This document shows positions 7,690 through 15,851 of a DNA stretch of 38,661 bases, piece by piece. How positions within the stretch are numbered: the first letter of the stretch is position 1; the number at the start of each line of letters is the position of its first letter. Origin of the DNA: JAMCYG01 sp027365565 (lineage in GTDB: Archaea; Micrarchaeota; Micrarchaeia; Micrarchaeales; Micrarchaeaceae). A program made the position numbers and the translations under genes. The stretch covers positions 1 through 38,661 of the forward strand of contig DAHXMI010000008.1 in the NCBI GenBank assembly GCA_027365565.1, read 5' to 3'. Below the pieces are notes generated by a model that was not told the origin of the DNA, searched no databases, and saw only the letters and a list, made by a program, of their open reading frames with translations.

Positions 7690-8850
7690 ATGACAAACAG
7701 ATGGCTCACCCGCAACGTTCTCCTGATCTCTCTCTCGGCGTTCTTCGCCGACGCTGGATATCAGGCGCTAATAGCAGGTTTTCCCGTGTTTTTGGTGCTC
7801 TATCTGCGCGCACCAGTATACTACCTCGGTATAGCGTTCGGGCTCGCATACGGCATAGGATCACTGTTCTCGTTCGTCGGCGGTAGGCTTGCCGACAGGT
7901 ACGGCAAGAAAAGGATTGCAGTGCTGGGCAATGCGCTCATACCACTACTGTCGTTCACGGGCCTGGCCGCCACCGCTGCCCAAGCAACGGCAATATTCTC
8001 TGCCGGTTGGTGGGCTAGAAATTTTAGGACTCCTGCACGAAGGGCTATACTTGCAGACATAACCAGTGATAAACACAAAGGCCGAACGTTCGGCTTTCTC
8101 AACGCCTTGGATGTGGGCGGCGGAGTTATAGCTGTAATATACCTGGCCGTCCTGATCGACCTGCGCGTGAAGCTCAGCACGATTTTCCTTATAACTGCAA
8201 TACCTATCATGTTGTCGACATTGTGCCTTATCCTCGTGAAATATAAGCCGAAGAAAAGTGCCAACAAGAAGAGTACGGCCGCGTCAGTCAAAAACGGCAC
8301 AAAGGCGTACAAGGGTATATTGGCTGCGACGGCGATATACGGACTTGCTTTCTACAGCATGGGTTTTCCCGTGCTTACAATAGCGCAGAGCGCGGGAGGA
8401 GTTACTGGCGTGGCCTCATATGCGGTATTCTTGCTGTCTTCTGCAATTTTCGGATATGTAATAGGCAGCAGACGCATGCGCAGCGTGACCGGATTGGCCG
8501 TCCTGGGATATATGCTGGCGGGTTTTGGTTCCCTAATGCTTGGCCTTTACTTCCATTTCTCGCTAAGCATAGCTGTCTCATATCTGGCAGTCGGGATACT
8601 CGGCATGGCCGCGGGCGTTATAGAATCTCTTGAGCCTGCTATTGTCTCGATAGCGAAAGGCCCTTCTCGTTCGGGATCTACAATGGGTGCGCTTACGACA
8701 TCTAGAAGCATGGGCCTGTTCGTGTCCAACATAGTCCTCGGTGTGCTGTACGTCTACGGGCCTCTGTTCTCGTACGGATTCGCCTTCTTGGCCGCAGTCG
8801 CGGCAGGAATAGTGCTTCTCGTCGCAGGAAAAGGCTTCAAGATAAGGTGA
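7690..8850 (+). CDS. Major facilitator superfamily transporter
   Basis: A 386-residue integral membrane protein with about 12 hydrophobic helices. The MFS motif A between helices 2 and 3 is visible as G-G-R-L-A-D-R-Y-G-K-K-R (64-75). A basic central loop (about residues 181-205, rich in Lys and Ser) separates two six-helix halves. MFS proteins move small solutes using ion gradients. The short form and the R-T-P-A-R-R-A-I-L-A-D segment after helix 4 resemble drug-efflux-like members, but the substrate is unknown. It is divergent from the aldo/keto reductase with about 90 bp between starts, so the two may share a control region. Confidence 0.88.
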   Translation: MTNRWLTRNVLLISLSAFFADAGYQALIAGFPVFLVLYLRAPVYYLGIAFGLAYGIGSLFSFVGGRLADRYGKKRIAVLGNALIPLLSFTGLAATAAQATAIFSAGWWARNFRTPARRAILADITSDKHKGRTFGFLNALDVGGGVIAVIYLAVLIDLRVKLSTIFLITAIPIMLSTLCLILVKYKPKKSANKKSTAASVKNGTKAYKGILAATAIYGLAFYSMGFPVLTIAQSAGGVTGVASYAVFLLSSAIFGYVIGSRRMRSVTGLAVLGYMLAGFGSLMLGLYFHFSLSIAVSYLAVGILGMAAGVIESLEPAIVSIAKGPSRSGSTMGALTTSRSMGLFVSNIVLGVLYVYGPLFSYGFAFLAAVAAGIVLLVAGKGFKIR

Positions 8851-8859
8851 TAACTGTTC

Positions 8860-9345
8860 TTACTTTTCCTTCTTTCCGCTTTCCTTTTTCTTCTTCGCCC
8901 TGCCCATCGCCATCTTGATCTCCTTCGGGAGCTTGAGTTCGGGGTATGCTTTTGACATCAGGATCTGGTTCGGGAACGTGTCAAACCCTAGGTTAGTGAC
9001 GACCTTGTTGAGCAGGTACGCCTCAGCTAGCGGAACGTTCTCCTTCCTCTTCACGGAACTTGAGAGCACTTCCTTTGTCTTCGCGTTCGTCAGCGCTTCG
9101 GCGGCCTTCGAGAGGTCCGCGAAGCTCTTCTTCATACCATTTGTTATACCATCGGCGTAGGAGTCGACCGCATCTGTGTCTATGTCGAGCAACTTGCTTA
9201 TCCTGCTGTCTATCGTGTACTTTATTCCTGAGATATGGAAGGCGACTTCCTGCGGTGAAGTGCTTTCCCTTATGCCGAGCCTCTTGAACGCTACCCAGTC
9301 CCTGTACTTAGCCATAAAGTCGACATACTCGTCCGGCTCATCCAT
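8860..9345 (-). CDS. Conserved archaeal hypothetical, possibly DUF2666-like
   Basis: A 161-residue soluble, mostly helical protein with a Lys-rich tail (A-K-K-K-K-E-S-G-K-K-E-K). The M-A-K-Y-R-D-W-V-A-F-K-R-L-G-I segment followed by P-Q-E-V-A recalls archaeal DUF2666 proteins. That match is from memory and weak, and the function is unknown either way. The start is the ATG at 9345, four bases after GGTGG, not the GTG at 9357 that forms part of that signal. It is the last gene of a close-packed trio with a winged-helix-like gene and L40e, suggesting a link to translation, but only by position. Confidence 0.65.
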   Translation of the reverse strand: MDEPDEYVDFMAKYRDWVAFKRLGIRESTSPQEVAFHISGIKYTIDSRISKLLDIDTDAVDSYADGITNGMKKSFADLSKAAEALTNAKTKEVLSSSVKRKENVPLAEAYLLNKVVTNLGFDTFPNQILMSKAYPELKLPKEIKMAMGRAKKKKESGKKEK

Positions 9346-9368
9346 CCTTCCACCCACGTTACAAATTG

Positions 9369-9593
9369 TTACTTCTTGTCTGAAAGGTAATAGCCTGCAG
9401 GGCCGTCCTTCTTCGGCACCCTCTTTACCCTCTCTCCGTGAACGAGCGACATGAGGGAGTTCGAGACAAGGCCATACGGCCTGTTGCTCTCCTTCACGAT
9501 CTCGCCTATCGTCTTGGTGCTCGAATCCTTCGTCGCACCCAGGTTCCTCATGGCCTCGACAACCTGCTGTTCTATCTGCATCATATCAACCAT
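9369..9593 (-). CDS. Small winged-helix-like protein
   Basis: 74 residues. The I-G-E-I-V-K-E-S-N-R-P-Y-G-L-V-S-N-S-L-M segment reads as the helix-turn-helix of a winged helix, followed by a basic wing (R-V-K-R-V-P-K-K-D-G). It may bind DNA or RNA; no ligand domain is present. The start at 9593 is preceded by GGTGA and four bases, immediately after L40e, 17 bases past its stop. The helix-turn-helix assignment is from pattern only. Confidence 0.65.
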   Translation of the reverse strand: MVDMMQIEQQVVEAMRNLGATKDSSTKTIGEIVKESNRPYGLVSNSLMSLVHGERVKRVPKKDGPAGYYLSDKK

Positions 9594-9610
9594 TAACTCA
9601 CCTTACATCA

Positions 9611-9763
9611 TCACTTCTTCGCCCTTGCGGCCTTGTTCTTCGGCCTGAGGTACTTGCTGCCGCACTTCCTGCACTTGCTCACGCCTGCAGCGTTCCTTGC
9701 CTTGCACTTCCTGCATATCCATATCCTTGCCATGTCCGCTTCCGCGATGCTGAATCTTGCCAT
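9611..9763 (-). CDS. rpl40e: Large subunit ribosomal protein eL40 (L40e)
   Basis: A 50-residue zinc-ribbon protein with M-A-R-F at the start, Cys17-x2-Cys20 and Cys31-x2-Cys34 as the four zinc ligands, and the C-K-A-R-N and L-R-P-K-N-K signatures of archaeal L40e (fused to ubiquitin in eukaryotes). It belongs to the 50S subunit. It is first in a minus-strand cluster of three. A TATA-like ATTTAATAC lies about 30 bp upstream (about 9792-9800), divergent from trpS. Confidence 0.93.
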   Translation of the reverse strand: MARFSIAEADMARIWICRKCKARNAAGVSKCRKCGSKYLRPKNKAARAKK

Positions 9764-9880
9764 AAATAGCACCCTGACTTAGTTTTCATAGTATTAAATC
9801 AGACGCTAATAGAATAGCAGAACAACATTAATAAACGTATTGCAGTGCCTCGGCATCGGGTTTCCGCCACGACACAAACT

Positions 9881-9888
9881 CTATAAAC
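9881..9888 (+). promoter_or_regulatory. TATA box for trpS
   Basis: CTATAAAC is centred about 30 bp before the ATG at 9915, implying a leader of only a few bases. Confidence 0.5.
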
Positions 9889-9914
9889 AGTGGCTCTAAT
9901 GATATACTGATTCC

Positions 9915-11045
9915 ATGGCAAAGGGAAAGGACGACTTCGAAGTGACCCCATATGAAGTCAAGGGGGCGATCGACTACAACCGTCTCATAGAGAAGTTCGG
10001 GATAAAGGAACTGACGCCGGACCTTGAGACGCGGCTTGCTAAGCATGCCGGAGATCTTCACTTCCTGATAAGGAGACACATATTCTTCGCCCACCGGGAG
10101 CTGGACTGGCTGCTCGACAGATACGAAAAGGGAGAGCATTTTTACGTTTACACTGGGATAGCGCCCTCGGGATCAATGACCTTGGGGCACCTCATACCGT
10201 TCACGATTGCGCAGTGGCTGCAGGAAAGGTTCAATGCGGATGTCTACATACAGATACCTGACGAGGAGAAGTTTCTTGCAAGGAAGGATCTCACCATGGA
10301 AAGGGTGCACGAGCTCGCATATGACGATGCACTCAATATAATAGCCCTGGGCTTCAAGCCGAAGAAGACGAAGATTTTCTTTGACACCGAGTACTCAGGG
10401 GTAATGTACAAGCAGGCGGTCAGGGTGTCAAAGCACATAACATTGTCGTCTGTCAAGGCCGCTTTTGGCATAGGTGATGATGCGAACATCGGATGGACAT
10501 TTTATACCAGCATGCAGGCAGTACCGACATTCCTGAAATCTGTTGAAGAAGGCAAAAACGTGCCGTGCCTGATACCCCTTGGGGTGGATCAGGATGTGCA
10601 TTTCAGGCTCGCGCGCGATGTGGTGAACAAGCTCGGCTACTACAAACCGGCCATAATACACAACAAGTTCATGCCTCCGCTGAGCGGCACTGAGGGTAAG
10701 ATGTCTTCATCGTCGCCAGATGACGCGATCTACCTCTCGGACAGCCCTGAAGAGGTGGAGAGGAAGGTCGGCAAGGCCTTCACCGGACAGCAGGCGACAG
10801 CCGCGCTGCAGAAGAAGTACGGCGGCGATCCTGATAAATGCACGGTATGCCAGTACTACAAGTACTTCTTTGAACCTGACGACAGGAAGCTCAATGCGAT
10901 ACTCGATGCGGAAAGGAACGGGACCATGCTCGCTGGAGAGCACAAGAAGGATCTCGCGAAGAAGATAAACGCATTCCTCAGGAAGCACAGCGAGAGGAAA
11001 AACCGCGCGAGGAACAAGATTGACAATTTCATAGTAAGAGGCTGA
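9915..11045 (+). CDS. trpS: Tryptophan--tRNA ligase
   Basis: A 376-residue class I aminoacyl-tRNA synthetase of the archaeal/eukaryotic TrpRS type. The HIGH-like G-H-L-I-P is at 91-95 after P-S-G-S-M-T-L, and KMSSS is at 262-266. An N-terminal extension (1-75) is present as in archaeal and eukaryotic enzymes. The I-P-L-G-V-D-Q-D stretch (220-227) and the A-F-T-G-Q region fit this family. Cys-x2-Cys in C-T-V-C-Q-Y (about 309-312) is where other archaeal TrpRS have a similar tail motif. It attaches Trp to tRNA-Trp in the cytoplasm. It stands alone with its own TATA box. Confidence 0.94.
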   Translation: MAKGKDDFEVTPYEVKGAIDYNRLIEKFGIKELTPDLETRLAKHAGDLHFLIRRHIFFAHRELDWLLDRYEKGEHFYVYTGIAPSGSMTLGHLIPFTIAQWLQERFNADVYIQIPDEEKFLARKDLTMERVHELAYDDALNIIALGFKPKKTKIFFDTEYSGVMYKQAVRVSKHITLSSVKAAFGIGDDANIGWTFYTSMQAVPTFLKSVEEGKNVPCLIPLGVDQDVHFRLARDVVNKLGYYKPAIIHNKFMPPLSGTEGKMSSSSPDDAIYLSDSPEEVERKVGKAFTGQQATAALQKKYGGDPDKCTVCQYYKYFFEPDDRKLNAILDAERNGTMLAGEHKKDLAKKINAFLRKHSERKNRARNKIDNFIVRG

Positions 11046-11086
11046 TTCATCTGGAGGTCAGCGGAGCAAGGAGCATCCAAGAGTCA

Positions 11087-12640
11087 GTGGAGGAGATAGG
11101 CCTTAGCACAGCCGAGAGCGGCGCGTTCTATGTCTCGAGCAAGGTAGCGAGCGCGGCGCTGGCCCTGCTTCTTATGGTTGTGCTTGCCAGGGTACTGAAA
11201 CCCGTGCCTGCCGCATTTGGAAATTTCACTATAGTGCTGTACATAGTGACGATGCTGAGATTCAGCGGCTCGCTCGGCATAGGCACTACACTGAGGAAGA
11301 TGCTGCCGGAAGAACGCTCCGACGAGAAGAAGCGCGAGCTGGTCTCCGCCGCGTTCGTGCTCGCGACTTCGATATCGGCAGTGATAACCATAGCGGTGAT
11401 ACTTTTTGGCGGCACCATACTATCCTACATCTACTCCAAGCCTTACCTTGATGCGTCGCTGTCTGTCGCGGCACTCTCAATATTCCTGATAATACTGTTC
11501 AACATACTTACGTCAATGCTCGTAGCCATGAAAAAGGCGCGTGCCGCGTCTTACACCAATGTCGTCAACTCGGCAGTGCAACTCATCGCCGCATCCACTC
11601 TAGTCTTCCTCGGCTACGGGATATTCGGCGCGTTCGTAGGCATGGTGATCGGAGCCGCAACCGGTTGCCTGCTTCAGATCATCTACGCCCTGAAGGGCCG
11701 CATGCTCACAGTAATGAGGCCGCCTCTCAATACAATAAGAAGGGTCGGCCGCTTCGCATTCCCTCTATTCGTATCGGAAGTGTCTTCGGTATGGGTGAGC
11801 AACTTCGCGGTAGCATTCCTGGGAGTATTCGTCAGCACAGCGGTGATAGCCAACTACGGCGCCGCATACAGGCTCGGCACCTTCGTCGAGGTGCTTCTCA
11901 CTTCCAGCATTTTCGTGCTTATACCTGTATTCTCTTCCACGCTGACGGGACGCTCGGCGTCGGCAAAAGTGTCATCTATATACAGGAACAGCATGTATTA
12001 CTCGCTTGTCGCGTTCCTGCCACTGCTGGCGTTCGCGCTCGCAAGCTCGAGAGCGCTCACGTTCATCCTCTTCTCGCACAGCTATGCGCTCGCTCCGCTC
12101 TATTTCGCAGTGATAGTGACAGGCAGCATGGCCACGATATTCGGGAGGTACGCCTCCGCGCTGATAGTCAGCTATGGCGACACAAAAAGGTTTCTCAGAT
12201 ATCAGCTTGTGGTCCTCGGGGCCAGCCTGGTGTCCCTGATAATTCTGACGCCTTTGATAGGTGTGGCAGGCACCCTCCTATCGATGTTCGTGATAACGCC
12301 AATCACTCTTGACGCGATATACATGCGCTCATTGAGCAGGCAGTTCCATCACCCTGTCGTGCCGGAAAGGGCAGGCAGGATCGCGCTCTCATCGGTGGTG
12401 CTGCTTGTGGTGCTGTATCTGGCGACAAACGCGCTGCATCATTCATATACGGTGATAGTGGCCAATACTGTGATAACGCTGGCGCTGTTCCCCGCGCTGC
12501 TCGCCGCCACGAGGGGCATAAGGCAGAAAGACATAACGTTCCTCTCGAAGCTGGCGTGCAATCTCGGAATGGGTAAGTTCGCGGTCCTGCCCCTGCTTTC
12601 ATACACGCGCGCGTTCATGGACGCTTTTAGGGCCCCGTAG
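11087..12640 (+). CDS. MOP/PST-type polysaccharide flippase
   Basis: A 517-residue membrane protein with about 14 hydrophobic helices, matching the oligosaccharide flippase (Wzx/RfbX, MOP superfamily) pattern. An early amphipathic segment is followed by a V-L-A-R-V-L-K-P-type first loop and repeated helix pairs. Such proteins move lipid-linked sugars across the membrane, consistent with the many N-x-S/T-rich surface proteins encoded nearby. The start is the GTG at 11087, 42 bases after trpS; no ATG fits. A GGAGGT at 11053-11058 is too far upstream to pair with it, so the start is uncertain by some residues. Substrate unknown. Confidence 0.82.
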   Translation: MEEIGLSTAESGAFYVSSKVASAALALLLMVVLARVLKPVPAAFGNFTIVLYIVTMLRFSGSLGIGTTLRKMLPEERSDEKKRELVSAAFVLATSISAVITIAVILFGGTILSYIYSKPYLDASLSVAALSIFLIILFNILTSMLVAMKKARAASYTNVVNSAVQLIAASTLVFLGYGIFGAFVGMVIGAATGCLLQIIYALKGRMLTVMRPPLNTIRRVGRFAFPLFVSEVSSVWVSNFAVAFLGVFVSTAVIANYGAAYRLGTFVEVLLTSSIFVLIPVFSSTLTGRSASAKVSSIYRNSMYYSLVAFLPLLAFALASSRALTFILFSHSYALAPLYFAVIVTGSMATIFGRYASALIVSYGDTKRFLRYQLVVLGASLVSLIILTPLIGVAGTLLSMFVITPITLDAIYMRSLSRQFHHPVVPERAGRIALSSVVLLVVLYLATNALHHSYTVIVANTVITLALFPALLAATRGIRQKDITFLSKLACNLGMGKFAVLPLLSYTRAFMDAFRAP

Positions 12641-12701
12641 TGCACACGTGCGCATAGCAGCAATTAATAAAAAGAATCGTGCATTATAGAAATGCTTAAA
12701 T

Positions 12702-12773
12702 GCCTCAGTAACTCAGTGGTAGAGTGCCAGTCTTGTAAACTGGAAGCCGAGGGTTCAATCCCCTCCTGAGGCT
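12702..12773 (+). tRNA. tRNA-Thr (UGU)
   Basis: A 72-nt cloverleaf. The acceptor GCCTCAG/CTGAGGC has discriminator T, and the anticodon stem CCAGT/ACTGG has loop CTTGTAA (anticodon UGU). The T arm is GAGGG/CCCTC with loop TTCAATC. No intron. AT-rich sequence precedes it (12662-12690). Confidence 0.95.
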
Positions 12774-12781
12774 TACTGGGT

Positions 12782-12811
12782 AATGCTATCGCCCTGCTAC
12801 ATATACAACTA
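12782..12811 (+). repeat. Possible remnant of the 15092-15820 gene's 3' part
   Basis: Bases 12782-12802 match 15563-15582 with a single inserted T, and the overlapping 12799-12811 match 15807-15819, the last codons of the winged-helix membrane gene. The two pieces are 225 bp apart in that gene but joined here, as expected of a decayed, internally deleted copy. Each match alone is short enough to be chance. Confidence 0.3.
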
Positions 12812-12979
12812 GGCCAGAAAGCAAAAGGAACCACCGCAATAACAAAGTAAGAGATGGCATTCATACAAATGCGAACGAAGTTCCGAGTTTATCCCGCAAT
12901 CCTGCTAAAGTGTAGTAATTTAAAAACCCTCCCCGCAACATATAAATATTTCATAAATCTAACGGTTTCGAGGGATAAA

Positions 12980-13246
12980 ATGCCTGAAATCGAAAGGAAA
13001 AAAAGCACACAGCAGGTCATAACTACACTTCCGGAACTGGACGAAGCCATCAAAGAAAAGATAGAAATATTAAACGTGGACATGCACGAAATGCAACTGC
13101 AGTCCAGCTTGACTTTAGAGGAGATGGAAAAACGCTTAAGAAAGAACGGTTACGAAATAAGGGAACCTATTCGCAGCATCGATCCTATGGCAATAGGCCC
13201 CAGGAAAGAGTTCGCGTTGTGGTTCAAAAAAACCAATAACAGATAA
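12980..13246 (+). CDS. Unrecognised 88-residue protein in AT-rich island
   Basis: A soluble, charged, helical protein (about 35% Lys, Arg, Glu and Asp by eye) with no family I recognise. It contains L-x-x-M-E-K-R-L-R-K-N-G-Y-E-I, which resembles two R-L-x-x-D-G-W-E-(I/V) stretches in the next protein, suggesting a shared fold. The start is the ATG at 12980. A TATA-like CATATAAATAT (12938-12948) precedes it and GAGGGA lies just before the codon. A longer in-frame reading from 12854 would start before the promoter and is rejected. It is followed 33 bp later by the larger unknown gene, probably in one operon. Base composition is more AT-rich than flanking genes. Confidence 0.65.
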   Translation: MPEIERKKSTQQVITTLPELDEAIKEKIEILNVDMHEMQLQSSLTLEEMEKRLRKNGYEIREPIRSIDPMAIGPRKEFALWFKKTNNR

Positions 13247-13279
13247 CGGCGCTCAAAAGGGCGCATCTATAGTGATTGC

Positions 13280-14677
13280 ATGAAGAATATACCCTCATTT
13301 CGCGATCTCATAAAAAATCACGAGGAGCGGCTTGATAAAGTGCTTGCTGCATCACAATATGTGGGGTTGCATTCAACTGCCAGGATAACGTCTGAAATAG
13401 AGGAAAACGTCGACAAAATAACAGAAGATATCCAAATTCTGAAGAGACTCGAACACGATGGGTGGGAAATTGCGGGATATAACAAACAGCCTTCGTTGCT
13501 CGGGGACTATGAATATCACTTTCTAAACAAGAGGACAATGGAAGATGGCAAATACTGGATTAAGATATCAAGAGAGGATATCGAAGCAGGCGGCGTCGTA
13601 GACAAACTGCTTCTTGCGGATATTTCTGCTGATAGAGATCTGTATCACATTTATGACATTAACGAATACCTTTTCGCTATAACTCTTTCAAATGATTGGC
13701 TATACATAAAAAGCAAGATGTCGGATGCGAAGTGCATAACAGGGCTGCCTACATCAAAAAAAGAAGAGGATTTGCGCAACAAGTTGGCCGAAATCGGGCA
13801 GCCAAACTCAAAATTTTTGAACCGTCTGGTACATACTATCATCCGGTTTTACAGAGTTGAACAATATCTTGCCGATCAAACTGCAATTAGGAGCTCTGAC
13901 TCAAAGAATTATTCGGTAACTAAGATTACACCGTTGTTTATGGAGCAACTAGATGATGCTGAAGAGATATTTGATTTGTTTTACCGTTTGTCTAAGGATG
14001 GATGGGAGGTTTACACATCATTAAAACCAGCGCTGCGGCGCGCATACGACTACGATGGGTTAAAAACGGGTGTTCCCAACCACATCCGCAAGCTGCATTA
14101 TAATATGCTGACTCATTCTGCACGGTGGGGGAGCTGGGGCAAAGGTTTGGAACGAACAGGGCAAAATATGATAAATTTTGCCACTTTTGCCACTGATGTT
14201 AACGTACTTAACTTAGTAAAGGACAGAAGCGGCACAATTGTGCTTGGTGATGTAGAAATAGAAAGCGGCGCGTATTTTGATCTTATACAGCTAAATAAAT
14301 TAGTAGTGGGAACCCCACTGTGCTTAGGTATCCCTGGGATAAATAAAAAAAGAAGAAGTAAGCCTCAACCTGAGATGGTCTATATACTCGACATATCACA
14401 AAAAACGCATTATATCAATGGAGACTGTCTGTATATAGCGCCACGCTTCATGAAGGACGGAAACACCGAGAAGCTGCAGCCAATCAAACTGAGAGATGGC
14501 AGCATAATCTATTCAAACCAAGCTATGATCGACAGCGGCATATTTAAAGAAGGGGAAGTCAATAACGTGCCCACCGCACCAATAGTTCCCACAGGGCCCT
14601 CACAGGAACAGGAACGTAATGGGAAAATATTAAGAGATACAGGAGGGCACAGGGATAAAGAGAGAAGCAAAAACTAA
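13280..14677 (+). CDS. Unrecognised 465-residue protein in AT-rich island
   Basis: A soluble protein with no signal peptide or membrane helix and no recognised catalytic motif. It appears to contain an internal repeat. I-L-K-R-L-E-H-D-G-W-E-I (about 52-63) and L-F-Y-R-L-S-K-D-G-W-E-V (about 234-245) each begin a similar block, and the small upstream protein carries a third version. The C-terminus (about 430-465) is low-complexity, with Pro, Thr, Gly and then a Lys/Arg-rich end, probably disordered. Codon use is AT-rich compared with neighbours. It sits between two tRNA-Thr genes with the 88-residue gene, suggesting acquisition as a cassette. Function unknown. Confidence 0.7.
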   Translation: MKNIPSFRDLIKNHEERLDKVLAASQYVGLHSTARITSEIEENVDKITEDIQILKRLEHDGWEIAGYNKQPSLLGDYEYHFLNKRTMEDGKYWIKISREDIEAGGVVDKLLLADISADRDLYHIYDINEYLFAITLSNDWLYIKSKMSDAKCITGLPTSKKEEDLRNKLAEIGQPNSKFLNRLVHTIIRFYRVEQYLADQTAIRSSDSKNYSVTKITPLFMEQLDDAEEIFDLFYRLSKDGWEVYTSLKPALRRAYDYDGLKTGVPNHIRKLHYNMLTHSARWGSWGKGLERTGQNMINFATFATDVNVLNLVKDRSGTIVLGDVEIESGAYFDLIQLNKLVVGTPLCLGIPGINKKRRSKPQPEMVYILDISQKTHYINGDCLYIAPRFMKDGNTEKLQPIKLRDGSIIYSNQAMIDSGIFKEGEVNNVPTAPIVPTGPSQEQERNGKILRDTGGHRDKERSKN

Positions 14678-14862
14678 TTCGTTTACACCCTATTTCTCTA
14701 TAAACATACATGAGCGCGCCAGGCTCAACACTGCAGCGATCTCTTAAACCTTAAAGGTCCAATAGCTTCCACAGCATACACATATCTTCATGCACCCGAT
14801 CCGCCACACGCTGGTAATAGTAGGGTTTTAAGCATTTTACGTAAAAACCTATTCTATTGCAT

Positions 14863-14962
14863 GCCCCAGTAACTCAGTGGCAGAGTGTTTGCATGGTAAC
14901 GCGCGCGTCCACGTGCGCGGCCACAAAGCAAAAAGCCGTGGGTTCAACTCCCACCTGGGGCT
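14863..14962 (+). tRNA. tRNA-Thr (GGU) with a 28-nt intron
   Basis: Acceptor GCCCCAG/CTGGGGC with discriminator T, D arm ACTC/GAGT, and T arm GTGGG/CCCAC. The anticodon stem is TTTGC (14888-14892) with GCAAA (14928-14932). The loop is interrupted: ATGGTA, then about 28 extra bases, then A. Removing 14899-14926, at the canonical 37/38 site, gives loop ATGGTAA, anticodon GGU, and the 72-nt length of the other tRNA-Thr genes here. The insert is GC-rich and can form a CGCGCG/TGCGCG hairpin, as expected of a bulge-helix-bulge archaeal intron. Confidence 0.88.
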
Positions 14963-15091
14963 AATCTTGCAGCATCAGCGGAACGCATGCCAATAATCTG
15001 CGCGCGTACGCGCCAAAACCGAACAAAAACCTAACGCTCCCCCTGCCTTATTTATATCTTGAATCATCTTCTGATTATTGACGGTGATATG

Positions 15092-15820
15092 ATGGGAAAG
15101 ACCTTGGAGACGAAGAGGGAGATACTCAATAAGCTTAAGGAGGGAAGAAGGACTGTCAGCCAGCTCAGCGAAGAGCTCGGCCTTGCAAAGTCCACGGTAA
15201 GCCAGCACCTGGTTGAGCTTAAGGGCATGGGCGAGGTGGAGGAGGACGACAACCGCCACTTCAGGAAGCTCAAGTACTACAGGATCAAAGGTGAGTCAAC
15301 GCGGGAGGCGAAGCCCGTTTTCAATACTATGTGGATAGGAGCCATAGCTGCCGCGGCCGTCATTGCGGCTCTGGCTTCGGTATATGCGCTCGGCGGATTC
15401 ACGCCACAAATCGGCAGCCATCCGCAGAATCTAGGCAGCAACGGCAATTACATACCTTCGATAACGAGCAGCAGTTCTGGAGGGGCCTATTCATGCCCGC
15501 TGCTCCGCGCGTATCCGACGGCTAACTACTCCGATGTTGGCACGATAATAGGATATGTGGCGAATGCATCGCCCTGCTACATTACTTACATTAACGTTAG
15601 CAACTCAACCATCAGCGTGGGAAGCGGCGTGAAGTTCATGTCGTATAACGGCACAATGAGCGTGCCCTCATTGAATTACACGTATGTGATGACCACGAGC
15701 CAGCGCGCAAGGCTCTTGAACGATACCGCGCAGGGGTACTGTTGGGCGTATGATGCACTGCAGGCTTTCGGGGTAAATGCGACGCACCCAGCAAAGTGCA
15801 AGGCGAACATATACAACTAA
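15092..15820 (+). CDS. Winged-helix protein with membrane anchor and outside domain
   Basis: About 242 residues. The N-terminal ArsR-like winged helix (about 1-75) has a clear helix-turn-helix (V-S-Q-L-S-E-E-L-G-L-A-K-S-T-V-S-Q-H-L). One transmembrane helix (about 90-112) follows, then a Ser/Asn/Tyr-rich outside domain with several N-x-S/T sequons and four or more Cys residues that could form disulphides. A DNA-binding head joined to an external domain suggests a one-component sensor/regulator at the membrane. Ligand and targets are unknown. Tandem ATGs lie at 15089 and 15092; the second is four bases after GGTGA and is preferred. A TATA-like ATTTATAT lies at 15049-15056. Confidence 0.8.
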   Translation: MGKTLETKREILNKLKEGRRTVSQLSEELGLAKSTVSQHLVELKGMGEVEEDDNRHFRKLKYYRIKGESTREAKPVFNTMWIGAIAAAAVIAALASVYALGGFTPQIGSHPQNLGSNGNYIPSITSSSSGGAYSCPLLRAYPTANYSDVGTIIGYVANASPCYITYINVSNSTISVGSGVKFMSYNGTMSVPSLNYTYVMTTSQRARLLNDTAQGYCWAYDALQAFGVNATHPAKCKANIYN

Positions 15821-15851
15821 AGCGGAGCTGCAGCTATGGCGATAGACCGTT

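Noticed and set aside
12664..12864. 66-codon minus-strand frame across tRNA-Thr(UGU)
   Set aside because: It is an artefact of reading the tRNA antisense.
14863..14962. tRNA-Thr(GGU) as a broken pseudogene
   Set aside because: Removing a 28-nt insert at position 37/38 restores a perfect 72-nt cloverleaf, so an intron is the better explanation.
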